Of a DNA stretch of 64,000 bases, positions 16,178 to 23,830 are shown in pieces (position 1 is the stretch's first letter; every line of letters begins with the position of its first letter). This stretch comes from an uncultured Lachnospiraceae bacterium (GTDB lineage: Bacteria; Bacillota; Clostridia; Lachnospirales; Lachnospiraceae): positions 26,291 through 90,290 of the forward strand of contig CASWRE010000007.1 in NCBI GenBank assembly GCA_949471785.1, written 5' to 3'. The position numbers and the translations under genes were made by a program. Below the pieces are notes generated by a model. It saw nothing but the letters and a program-made list of their open reading frames with translations. It searched no databases and was not told where the DNA came from.

Positions 16178-17260
16178 ATGTTGAAAACAATCGTGCAGCC
16201 TCTGCTTGCGTGGTATGAAGAAAATAAGAGGGAGCTGCCATGGCGGAAAGAAAAAAATCCATATTATATCTGGGTTTCCGAGATTATGCTGCAGCAGACC
16301 CGCGTAGAAGCAGCGAGACCTTATTTTGAGCGGTTTATTGTCCAGCTGCCCACGGTAGAGGCTCTTGCGAAGTGCCCAGAGGAACGCCTTTTGAAGCTCT
16401 GGGAGGGGCTTGGTTATTATAACCGGGTGCGCAACATGCAGAAGGCGGCCAGATGTGTGATGGAGGAGTATGACGGCCGGCTGCCTGCAGATGCGGCGGC
16501 ATTGAAGCGTTTGCCGGGGATTGGCGATTATACGGCCGGAGCGATTGCCTCCATTACCTGGGATCTGCCGGTTCCGGCGGTGGACGGTAACGTGCTCAGA
16601 ATATGGGCCAGACTCACGGCCAGTTATGACGATATTTTGAGACAATCGGTGAAGCAGCGTGCCGTAAAGGAACTGGCGGCTATTATGCCCAAGGAAGGTT
16701 CGGGGAATCTGAATCAGGCCTTTATGGATCTGGGCTCGTCCCTGTGTGTGCCGAAGGGACAGGCGGGGTGTGAACGCTGTCCTTTGGCGTTTGCCTGTGA
16801 GGCATGCAAAAAGGGACTGATAGCGGAGCTTCCGGTGAGAAAAAAACCCGTACCGAGACGATTGGAGGCATACACGGTCCTGATCATTCGGGACGGTAGC
16901 CGGGTGGCTTTTCGCAGAAGGTCCGGGGAAGGTCTTCTGGCAGGATTGTATGAATTTCCTAATCTGCAGGGGCATGCAGCCGGGGAGGATGTGCTGGCAT
17001 TTCTCAGGGAACAGGGTTTGGAGCCGCTGTATATTGAACGGTTGGAACCGGCAAAACATATATTTTCTCATATTGAATGGCGGATGGAGGGCTATCTGGT
17101 GCGGGTGGCCGCCCTGGAGGACGGGCAGGCCGGAGACTGGATCTTTGCGGATATCCAAACGGCAGAGAGAGAATATCCTCTGCCCGCGGCCTTTAGTGCA
17201 TATACATCTTATATAAATATCCGGTTGGGGCCCGCAGGGCCCGGAAAGGAGGATGATTAA
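16178..17260 (+). CDS. mutY: A/G-specific adenine glycosylase
   Basis: Removes adenine mispaired with 8-oxoguanine in base-excision repair. The helix-hairpin-helix region has catalytic E35 (VSEIMLQQT) and D136 (VDGNVLRI) after LPGIGDYTAGA. The 4Fe-4S cysteines are C190, C198, C201 and C207, spacing x7-x2-x5, one longer in the first gap than the x6 of E. coli MutY. The C-terminal NUDIX-like domain (about 230-345) reads 8-oxoG. Length 360 is normal. The stop overlaps the next ATG by one base (TAATG), so the glycosyltransferase is likely translationally coupled. Confidence 0.93.
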   Translation: MLKTIVQPLLAWYEENKRELPWRKEKNPYYIWVSEIMLQQTRVEAARPYFERFIVQLPTVEALAKCPEERLLKLWEGLGYYNRVRNMQKAARCVMEEYDGRLPADAAALKRLPGIGDYTAGAIASITWDLPVPAVDGNVLRIWARLTASYDDILRQSVKQRAVKELAAIMPKEGSGNLNQAFMDLGSSLCVPKGQAGCERCPLAFACEACKKGLIAELPVRKKPVPRRLEAYTVLIIRDGSRVAFRRRSGEGLLAGLYEFPNLQGHAAGEDVLAFLREQGLEPLYIERLEPAKHIFSHIEWRMEGYLVRVAALEDGQAGDWIFADIQTAEREYPLPAAFSAYTSYINIRLGPAGPGKEDD

Positions 17261-18276
17261 TGAAATTACTAACGATAGCGGTGCCCTGTTATAATTCAGA
17301 GGCCTATATGGAGCATTGTGTGGCTAGCCTTCTGCCCGGTGGCGATGAAGTGGAGATTCTGCTGATCAACGACGGCTCCAGAGATCACACGCCGGAGATT
17401 GCGGACCGCCTTGCGTCGGAATATCCCGATATTATAAAGGTGATTCACAAAGAAAACGGCGGTCATGGTTCCGGCGTCAATGTGGGCATTGAGCAAGCCC
17501 GGGGATTATATTATAAGGTTGTGGACAGTGATGACTGGGTGGACGGCGTAGCCTACAGCAAAATCCTGGACACACTCCGGGAGTTTGCGGCGCTGGAAGA
17601 GAAACCGGATGCGGTGATCAGTAACTACGTCTATGAGAAAGAAGGAGCGAAGCATAAAAAGGCTATGCGCTACAACAAAAGTCTGCCCCGGGAAAAGATA
17701 TTTACCTGGGATGACGTAAAAGGCATGGGGCTGGGGCATTATATCCTGATGCACTCTTTGATCTATCGTACGCAGGCACTGAGGGACTGCGGGCTGCATC
17801 TGCCCGAGCATACGTTTTATGTGGACAATCTGTTTGCTTTTGTGCCGTTCCCCTATGTTAAGAGAATGTACTATCTGGATGTGGATTTTTACCGCTATTA
17901 TATCGGGCGCAGCGACCAGTCTGTCAACGAGAAGGTCATGATCTCCCGGGCAGACCAGCAGATTCGGGTGAATAAGCTGATGATTGACTGCATGGCCGAA
18001 CAGGGCACGGAACATACCAATCTGCGCAGGTATATGCTGAATTATCTGAGTATTGTGACCACGGTTACTTCAATTATCCTGATACGGGCCAATACAAAGG
18101 AAGCTTTAAAGCAAAAGGATGAATTGTGGCGTTATATGAAAAAGAAAGACCCCGTGACTTATGTGAGACTGCGGCGGGGAATTTTGGGTATGGCCATGAA
18201 TTTCCGCAGTAAACTGGGGCTTTCTATTGCGGTGGCAGGTTACAAAATTGCTCAGAAGCTCTATGGCTTTAATTAA
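17260..18276 (+). CDS. Family 2 glycosyltransferase
   Basis: GT-A fold transferase with the opening LTIAVPCYNSEAYM, nucleotide-binding NDGSRDHT and the metal-binding region KVVDSDDW. The C-terminal third is helical with no clear membrane segment. It probably adds a sugar to a cell-envelope glycan; donor and acceptor are unknown. Length 338. The AGGAGG ribosome site lies within the end of mutY. A strong terminator follows the stop. Confidence 0.85.
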   Translation: MKLLTIAVPCYNSEAYMEHCVASLLPGGDEVEILLINDGSRDHTPEIADRLASEYPDIIKVIHKENGGHGSGVNVGIEQARGLYYKVVDSDDWVDGVAYSKILDTLREFAALEEKPDAVISNYVYEKEGAKHKKAMRYNKSLPREKIFTWDDVKGMGLGHYILMHSLIYRTQALRDCGLHLPEHTFYVDNLFAFVPFPYVKRMYYLDVDFYRYYIGRSDQSVNEKVMISRADQQIRVNKLMIDCMAEQGTEHTNLRRYMLNYLSIVTTVTSIILIRANTKEALKQKDELWRYMKKKDPVTYVRLRRGILGMAMNFRSKLGLSIAVAGYKIAQKLYGFN

Positions 18277-18291
18277 TCGGCTGATATGGAA

Positions 18292-18324
18292 GGGAAAAAG
18301 CTGCCCAGTGGCAGTTTTTTCCCT
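18292..18324 (+). terminator. Terminator after the mutY-glycosyltransferase pair
   Basis: GGGAAAAAGCTGCC pairs with GGCAGTTTTTTCCC around a CAGT loop. The T-run is within the second arm. Confidence 0.85.
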
Positions 18325-18361
18325 TTTGCATATACTGAATACAAAACGGCAGGTGATAACC

Positions 18362-18418
18362 ATGAGTAAAAGTATTGTGTTAGACGCCGGGCAGGGAGGC
18401 GGACGCGGGAGGATCTAG
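18362..18418 (+). pseudogene. 5' fragment of an interrupted CwlC-like amidase gene
   Basis: The ATG at 18362 follows AGGTGATAACC and encodes MSKSIVLDAG, the start of an Amidase_3 protein. After the CA at 18392-18393 the frame enters a mobile element and stops at TAG 18416-18418, giving an 18-residue product. The rest of the gene resumes at 20239. Joining base 18393 to base 20239 restores DAGHGGEDNG and one open frame of 255 codons. In the present arrangement no working enzyme can be made. Confidence 0.9.
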
Positions 18419-19966
18419 GGGAGGGAAGGCGTAGACAATCTGTATTCTGCAGTTCTCATAGATGTGAATGTGCTCCACCATATCAGCCACAATGGAGCGG
18501 TCCAGTCTGCTCAGGCGTCGATCGGACAGCAGAGCCTGAAGCCAGGGGGAGGGCTCTGCCGTATGCCCACAAGCCGGGAGGAGCTCCAATTCCCGCTGTA
18601 AATACCCTTCCTTTTTCCGGTAGGAGGATTGATAGCTTTTATATTCTTCGGCGGTAAGAAGTCCCGCATGATAATCTTCATATAAAGCCAGCTTAAGCCG
18701 GTGTATTTTCTCCAGTTCCTGCCGGCGGGACAGGATTTCGTCCTCGCAGGCGGGCAGGAGGGCGCTTTGTTCAGCCAGAACCTGTCGTGCCAGATCGGGA
18801 ATATTTTTTACGTGCTTTAAGACAGCGTTTAAGTCCGCTAACAGGATACTTTCCAGAATTTTTCCGGAGACGCGGTGGGCGCTGCAATAGCGCCGTCCAT
18901 GGCGGGTGTAAGTGCCGCAACAGTAGTCAGACACTGCCTCCCGGGGGGAAAGACCGCTTTTTTTGACCATGGACCGCCCGCAGTCGCCGCAGCTCAGAAA
19001 GCCGGCAAACAGGCCGGGAGTCGCGCCCGTGCCCGGGCGCGGCGCGGATCGCTTGAGCAGCGTCTGAGCTTTTTCCCACAGGGACTGCTCCACTATGGGC
19101 TCATGGGTGTGGGGAACAATGATCCATTCCTCCCTGCTCCGGGTGCGCTGACGGCCTTTGAGCTGTTGCGTCTTAATCCCCTGGACGGTATCCCCTATGT
19201 AGACCTGGCTGTGCAGGATTTTATTGACGGTGGAGTAGGTCCAGTAGACGGTGGAGTCCAGACGTTTGCCGTTGCGGTAGAGCTGTCCGTGCTGTCTTTT
19301 GTACTCAGAAGGGCAGGGAATGCCCTCGTCATTGAGCAGCCGGGCGATGGTCTGCTTGCCCATGCCGTCTGTGTACAGGGTGAAAATGCGCCGGACGATA
19401 GCGGCGGCGCAGGGATCGGGGAGCAGCCGATTTTTGCAGACAGGGGATTTTCGATAGCCATAGGCGCAAAAAGCGCCGATGAATTCTCCGGCTCGCTGCT
19501 TTGCCTCAATGGAGGTGTGAACTTTTTTGGAGATGTCCCGGGCATATTGTTCATTGAAAATGTTTTTGATGGGCAGGAGTATGTCGTAAGAGCTTTTCAG
19601 GCTGTCGATGGCGTCGGATACGGCGATGAAACGTATGCCCCGGTCGGGAAAATAGCGCTCCAGATATTTTCCGGTGTCGATGTAATCCCGGCCGAAACGG
19701 GACAGGTCTTTGACAAGGACACAGTCCGCCAGCCCGTTTTCCAGGGCTTTCAGCATCCGCAGAAAAGCGGGACGCCGGAAATGGGTGCCGGTGAAACCGT
19801 CGTCGATATAATAGTCCTGCAGACACAGATCCGGGGAGTCTTCTATGTATCCGGCTAATAATTTGCGCTGATTCGTAATGCTGTCGCTCTCTTCCTTGTC
19901 GCCGTCTTCCCGGGACAGGCGTATGTAAACGGCGGTGCGATAGAGCCTTTTCTTTTCCCGGTTCAT
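18380..19966 (-). CDS. Large serine recombinase
   Basis: A 528-residue site-specific recombinase of the TnpX/phiC31 class. The N-terminal resolvase domain has the catalytic S18 in YIRLSRED and the arginine-rich KDLSRFGRDY. The Recombinase domain spans about residues 165-290. A zinc ribbon begins CGDCGRSM and ends with CSAH. A coiled-coil arm lies near residues 410-470, as in enzymes that need a directionality factor to excise. Its last residues (PGV) and stop codon come from host DNA left of the crossover. In the circular form the frame would instead continue GRRATAPETGCLPV to a stop at 20192. The start ATG overlaps the upstream small ORF by 4 bases. Confidence 0.93.
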   Translation of the reverse strand: MNREKKRLYRTAVYIRLSREDGDKEESDSITNQRKLLAGYIEDSPDLCLQDYYIDDGFTGTHFRRPAFLRMLKALENGLADCVLVKDLSRFGRDYIDTGKYLERYFPDRGIRFIAVSDAIDSLKSSYDILLPIKNIFNEQYARDISKKVHTSIEAKQRAGEFIGAFCAYGYRKSPVCKNRLLPDPCAAAIVRRIFTLYTDGMGKQTIARLLNDEGIPCPSEYKRQHGQLYRNGKRLDSTVYWTYSTVNKILHSQVYIGDTVQGIKTQQLKGRQRTRSREEWIIVPHTHEPIVEQSLWEKAQTLLKRSAPRPGTGATPGLFAGFLSCGDCGRSMVKKSGLSPREAVSDYCCGTYTRHGRRYCSAHRVSGKILESILLADLNAVLKHVKNIPDLARQVLAEQSALLPACEDEILSRRQELEKIHRLKLALYEDYHAGLLTAEEYKSYQSSYRKKEGYLQRELELLPACGHTAEPSPWLQALLSDRRLSRLDRSIVADMVEHIHIYENCRIQIVYAFPPLDPPASASLPGV

Positions 19967-20238
19967 GGCGCGGAATTCTTCCTGTCATGGATGGTTTGCG
20001 GGGCTGTCGGGTCTGGTGCGTCTGTGTCCGTATGGGAGCGGATCATACGGCGGATAAATTCTTCCAATGTGATATGGGAGGTATATTTTCTGTCTACCGT
20101 GTAGTCTTCAATAGATACTTCCTTTCGTGCCATGGCTTTTTCCCTTGTTGAAAACAGAATTCTTTTTATTCTATGAAAACAGGCTTATCCATTATACGGG
20201 CAGGCATCCGGTTTCCGGCGCAGTCGCGCGCCGCCCCA
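18394..20238 (-). mobile_element. 1,845-bp serine-recombinase element inserted in the amidase gene
   Basis: The ends are inferred from reading-frame restoration. The host gene reads continuously if 18393 is joined to 20239, and both junctions share the dinucleotide CA (18392-18393 and 20237-20238). This fits a large serine recombinase crossing over at a 2-base core. The element carries only the recombinase and one small upstream ORF, both on the minus strand. The joined element ends would form an attP with imperfect inverted arms: CGCCGCCC, CA, then GGGAGGCG. No transposase, cargo or resistance genes are present, so it is close to a minimal integrative element. Confidence 0.88.
19963..20133 (-). 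CDS. Small protein coupled to the recombinase
   Basis: A 56-residue ORF starting MARKEVSIEDYTVDRK and containing ITLEEFIRRMIRSH. It ends ATGA, overlapping the recombinase start by 4 bases, so the two are translated together. It is the only other gene in the element. I do not recognise a family. Position and size would fit a recombination directionality factor or a regulator of the recombinase, but that is inference. Confidence 0.6.
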   Translation of the reverse strand: MARKEVSIEDYTVDRKYTSHITLEEFIRRMIRSHTDTDAPDPTAPQTIHDRKNSAP

Positions 20239-20974
20239 TGGCGGAGAAGATAACGGGGCGGTTTTCCAGGGAATGAGGGAAAAGGACGACAATCTGCGCA
20301 TTGTGCTGGCGCTGGGTCGGGAACTGGAAAATCGGGGGATACCGGTTTATTATACACGGACGACGGATGTATTTCAGACCCCCTTTGAAAAGGCGCAGCT
20401 GGCAAACCAGACAGGGGCCGATTATTTTCTTTCCATTCATCGGAATTCTGGTGTGAATCCCGGTGAATATTCCGGGGTAGAGAGCCTGGTTTATGAGAAA
20501 ACCGGTCCGGCTCTGGATCTGGCGGAAAATATTAACGGAGCTATGGGCGAGATCGGTTTTAAAGATATTGGAGTTTTTGCCGAACCGGAGATCGTTGTAC
20601 TGCGGCGGACCGAGATGCCCGCGGTACTGGCAGAGATCGGTTTTATCAACAGTGAAGAGGATAATCGTATTCTGGAGGAAAATTTTGACGAGATCATCCG
20701 GGCTCTGGCAGACGCCGTGGAAGGGACGCTGGCCGAGGAGTCTGTAAAAGCGCAGGCCATGCGCACATATCGAGTGCAGGTGGGGATTTTCAGAGAGAAA
20801 AACAGAGCCTCCGGATTGATGGAGCGGGTCAAAGCGGAGGGTTTCCCGGTAATACTGGACGCCGATCAGGGCGTTTATCGCATTCAGGTGGGCAATTACC
20901 AGGAGCTTGAGAACGCGGTAACTATGGAGCGGCTTCTGAGAAGGCGCGGTTTTTCTACAATCATTACGAATTAG
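20239..20974 (+). pseudogene. 3' part of the interrupted CwlC-like N-acetylmuramoyl-L-alanine amidase
   Basis: The frame continues from the split histidine codon as GGEDNGAVFQG, then MREKDDNLRIV, the Glu zinc ligand of Amidase_3 (E25 of the rebuilt protein). It includes the second His ligand (H78, in ADYFLSIHRN) and the catalytic-Glu motif LAEIGFINSEED. A SPOR peptidoglycan-binding domain follows (about the last 70 residues, two YRVQVG/YRIQVG strands). The only local start is ATG 20273, which has no good ribosome site and would lack the first zinc ligand. With the 5' fragment it makes 255 residues, the same architecture and about the same size as Bacillus subtilis CwlC, a mother-cell lysis amidase. 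No decay (frameshift or stop) is seen, as if the split gene is still under selection. Confidence 0.9.
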
Positions 20975-21017
20975 ACACAAAAATTTCAGATTTTTTAATG
21001 GGCGGCGGGAGGATTTA

Positions 21018-21027
21018 ATGGTATACT
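21018..21027 (+). promoter_or_regulatory. Extended -10 for the lipoprotein operon
   Basis: TGG immediately before TATACT (21022-21027), an extended -10; no clear -35. It lies 44 bases before the ATG at 21071. Confidence 0.5.
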
Positions 21028-21070
21028 CTGTGGGTATAGCAGTAAAAATACCGAAGAAAGAAGGAGCGTT

Positions 21071-22381
21071 ATGCGGAAAAGAGGAATACTTATGACGGCA
21101 GCCTTTATGACGGCAGCCCTTATGGTCGGATGCGGTTCGTCTTCCAGTGAGGATACAGAAGCGCTGGAGGGGAAAAAGGCAGTCAGTGAGGCGGCGGGGG
21201 CCTCTTCGGTGCTCACGGGTGCGACGGGGAATTATGCAGAAGAGAAGAACCTTGCCCATACGGATTATCTCCCTTCAGAATATGTTACGCTGGGTAACTA
21301 TAAAGGGCTCAGTGTAAACAGAGTAAAAGATGTCACCGAGCTGTCCGAGGATGAAAAACAGAGCGCCCTGGAGGAATATCTGGATGCGAACAGCACGCAG
21401 CAGGAGATCACGGATCGTCCGGCCGCCGAGGGAGATTACGTTGCGGTAACTTATAAAGAGAGCCGGGATGGCCAGGTGATGAACGATTTCACAGATGAGG
21501 AGACAGAGATCCTGCTGGGAGAAGGCGACGCTCTGTTTGAAGATAAGCTGTATGGGACGTCAGCCGGCGATAAGGTGACAGCCACGGTTCCCATGGAAAA
21601 TGAGGACGGAAACGGTACCTTTGATATTGTGTATGATATTAAGGTGGCGCGCGTGTATTCCTATAATCTTCCGGAGCTTACGGATGCTTTTGCCAGGGAG
21701 ACGGCCGGTGTGGATACGGCTAAAGAGCTGGAGGAGCAGATTTATCAGGAAGCCATAGACACCCGCAATGAGATCAGTAAAGGACAGATGCGGGAGGATT
21801 TGATTAATACGCTTGTGGAGAGCAGTACCGTAGAGGGTTATCCCCAGTCCCTGTATGATCTGCTGTACCAGTCGGTGGATGCGGGCTATCAGATGTGGGG
21901 TATGAGTCTGGAAGAAGCATATGAAGGCGATGAGGAAGCTATTAAAGCGGAAGTCCTTGTGTCGGTGAATGCGGAGCTAATTGTGGAGGCGGTGGCCGAG
22001 GCAGAGAATCTTATTGTCACCCAGGAGGAGCTGGACAGCTATAAGGAGTCTATCATGGCAGATTCTGCCTATGAATCGCTGGAAAACCTGGAGGAAGATT
22101 ATTCGGATCAGGAGCTCGTCAAGATTTTGCTTACGGAAAAAGTGGGTCTTCTTCTGGAGGAAAATGCCAATATCACGGAGATAACGGAAGAGGAATATCA
22201 GAATCTGACAGGGGAGCCGGATGGGTTTGTCGCTGAGGAGTCGGATCTGTCGGATGAATCAGAGGTTTCTGATCTGCCTGATGAAGCCATGGAACTGCCT
22301 GAGTCGGAGCTGGATGATCTGTTAGATGACGACGTTTCTGATATAAAATTTGATTCCCGGGAGGATGAGGAGACGGAATGA
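21071..22381 (+). CDS. Trigger-factor-like peptidyl-prolyl isomerase lipoprotein
   Basis: An exported lipoprotein with lipobox LMVG-C (C21). After a linker it has an FKBP-like segment (about 100-200; GDYVAVTYKES...LLGEGDALFEDKLYGTSAGD) and a helical region resembling the trigger-factor C-terminal domain (about 205-385). The last 50 residues are very acidic (Asp/Glu/Ser). It is thus a surface-anchored trigger-factor-like protein, presumably a foldase or chaperone for exported proteins. It overlaps the PAP2 gene by 4 bases (ATGA), forming a three-gene operon. It could be mistaken for cytoplasmic Tig, but the ribosome-binding N-terminal domain is absent. Confidence 0.8.
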   Translation: MRKRGILMTAAFMTAALMVGCGSSSSEDTEALEGKKAVSEAAGASSVLTGATGNYAEEKNLAHTDYLPSEYVTLGNYKGLSVNRVKDVTELSEDEKQSALEEYLDANSTQQEITDRPAAEGDYVAVTYKESRDGQVMNDFTDEETEILLGEGDALFEDKLYGTSAGDKVTATVPMENEDGNGTFDIVYDIKVARVYSYNLPELTDAFARETAGVDTAKELEEQIYQEAIDTRNEISKGQMREDLINTLVESSTVEGYPQSLYDLLYQSVDAGYQMWGMSLEEAYEGDEEAIKAEVLVSVNAELIVEAVAEAENLIVTQEELDSYKESIMADSAYESLENLEEDYSDQELVKILLTEKVGLLLEENANITEITEEEYQNLTGEPDGFVAEESDLSDESEVSDLPDEAMELPESELDDLLDDDVSDIKFDSREDEETE

Positions 22382-22944
22382 CAGGTGTGATGGAAGCCTT
22401 CGGACAATGGGAAGGCGCTTTTCTGCTATTCCTGCAGGATGTGGTACGCACGCCGGCTTTGACATGGCTGCTGACCAAGATCACCGCTCTGGGAGACGCC
22501 GGCTGGTTTTGGATATTCCTGACCATTCTCTTCCTGGTTGGCAAAAAATACAGAGTCACCGGTCAAGTGATGGCCCTGGCCCTTTTGACGGATGTTCTGG
22601 TAGTCAATCTGGCGCTGAAAAATATTGTCTGCAGGGTACGTCCCTACGATGTGATTGAGGGGCTGGCGCCTGTCATAGAGCGTCAGATCGACTGGTCTTT
22701 TCCGTCAGGTCATGCGGCCAGCAGTCTGGCGGCGGTCACGGCCATATTTCTTACGGTGAAGAGCGGCTGGCGGTATCTGCCCCTGGCGCTGGCCCTGACG
22801 ATCTGTTTTTCGCGTCTGTATGTGGGGGTGCATTATCCCAGCGACGTGCTGGCAGGTATGGTGATCGGCGTACTGTGCGGGGTGGCCGCGAATGTTATAT
22901 GGCGGCGGACGTTTGGTTCCCGCCGTAAGGGAGAGAACAGATGA
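22378..22944 (+). CDS. PAP2-family membrane phosphatase
   Basis: An integral membrane lipid phosphatase of 188 residues with about five helices. All three signature motifs are seen: KNIVCRVRP, PSGHAAS and SRLYVGVHYPSD. Likely activity is dephosphorylation of undecaprenyl-diphosphate or another lipid phosphate on the outer face. The 5' and 3' ends each overlap neighbours by 4 bases. Confidence 0.9.
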   Translation: MTGVMEAFGQWEGAFLLFLQDVVRTPALTWLLTKITALGDAGWFWIFLTILFLVGKKYRVTGQVMALALLTDVLVVNLALKNIVCRVRPYDVIEGLAPVIERQIDWSFPSGHAASSLAAVTAIFLTVKSGWRYLPLALALTICFSRLYVGVHYPSDVLAGMVIGVLCGVAANVIWRRTFGSRRKGENR

Positions 22945-23546
22945 ACCGAAGATTTCTGAATATGTATACGAAGTATATTTTTCTGGAACATCCGCCTGCG
23001 AAGGCGGATATTCTGTTTATTCCCGGCAGCGATGTGGCGGCTTTAGGAGAGCGGGCGGCCGCTTTGTGGCGGGACGGCTATGCCCCCGTAGTCATTCCTT
23101 CGGGTAAATACAGTGTGCTGACGGGGCGTTTTGGCGGTGTGCAGGACGAGCCGGAGCGGTATCCGGGGCCCTATGGTACGGAGGCGGAATTCCTGACGGA
23201 TGTCCTTGTGAAAAACGGCGTGGCGCCGGAAGCCGTCTGGCCGGAACCTGAAGCTACATATACCTATGAGAATGCGATCCGGTCCCGACGGCTGACGGAC
23301 GCCCGGGGGCTTGCCGTGCAAAAAGCGATCCTGTGCTGCAAACCCTATCACGCAAGGCGGGCTCTTCTATATTATCAGCTGCTGTATCCGGATTGTGAAT
23401 TTCTGGTCTGCCCCTGTGAAAGTCCGGTCACGGCGGAAAACTGGTATACCACAAAAGAGGGAATAGAGCTGGTGTTGGGAGAAATGGAGCGCTGCGGAAG
23501 CCAATTCCATGAAATCATGGCGGAAATGTGGGAGAAGGCAACCTGA
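22941..23546 (+). CDS. YdcF-like DUF218 protein
   Basis: A protein of 201 residues with the DUF218 Rossmann-like pattern: ADILFIPGSDVAALGERAAA, a middle segment TYENAIRSRR and a late ILCCKPYHARRALLYY. Relatives act near the envelope, and some bind S-adenosylmethionine; function is unknown. It lacks the membrane helix many DUF218 proteins have. The C-terminus and TGA stop are formed by the start of a degenerate family A repeat, so the original end may have been different. Confidence 0.75.
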   Translation: MNRRFLNMYTKYIFLEHPPAKADILFIPGSDVAALGERAAALWRDGYAPVVIPSGKYSVLTGRFGGVQDEPERYPGPYGTEAEFLTDVLVKNGVAPEAVWPEPEATYTYENAIRSRRLTDARGLAVQKAILCCKPYHARRALLYYQLLYPDCEFLVCPCESPVTAENWYTTKEGIELVLGEMERCGSQFHEIMAEMWEKAT

Positions 23547-23605
23547 ATCATGTTCTGCCGCAGCCATGCGGCAGGGGCGCGGCTCGAGTGCAAACAGCAA
23601 CCTGA
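23541..23605 (+). repeat. Degenerate partial copy of repeat family A (copy 3)
   Basis: The stretch CCTGAATCATGTTCT, then CCGCAGCCA-GC, matches the right half of copies 1 and 2 and then diverges. It begins inside the last codons of the YdcF-like gene and supplies its stop codon. Confidence 0.7.
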
Positions 23606-23660
23606 AATGTAACAAAATCTTAAAGAAATGTAAAAAAGTAGTTCCCTTATTTAAAAAATG

Positions 23661-23669
23661 TGGTATAAT
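23661..23669 (+). promoter_or_regulatory. Extended -10 promoter for the repeat-containing surface protein
   Basis: TGG directly before TATAAT (23664-23669). It lies about 160 bases before the start, leaving a long GC-rich leader with several short inverted repeats but no riboswitch I can name. Confidence 0.55.
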
Positions 23670-23830
23670 GTGTGTCATAAAAAGGGATAGTTTGTCGCAT
23701 AGGCAAAACGAATGTCGACGTGTGGGGAGCATAGAAGAATTTTATTCGGTTTGTCGGGGCAGTGGGACGAAGCGCTTGCGTCGGCCGCGGAGCCGCAGTG
23801 AGCGAATCCGGTATGATGGGAGGAAACACA

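Noticed and set aside
20273..20974. The amidase 3' frame as a complete independent gene starting at ATG 20273
   Set aside because: It lacks a ribosome site and the first zinc ligand; the conserved frame extends upstream exactly to the element junction.
23690..23830. Possible riboswitch (c-di-GMP class I-like) in the GC-rich leader of the large surface protein, with GGCAAAACG and GTGGGACG segments
   Set aside because: The order and spacing of the conserved bases do not match; no GACGCAAAGCC-type core and no clear tetraloop receptor.
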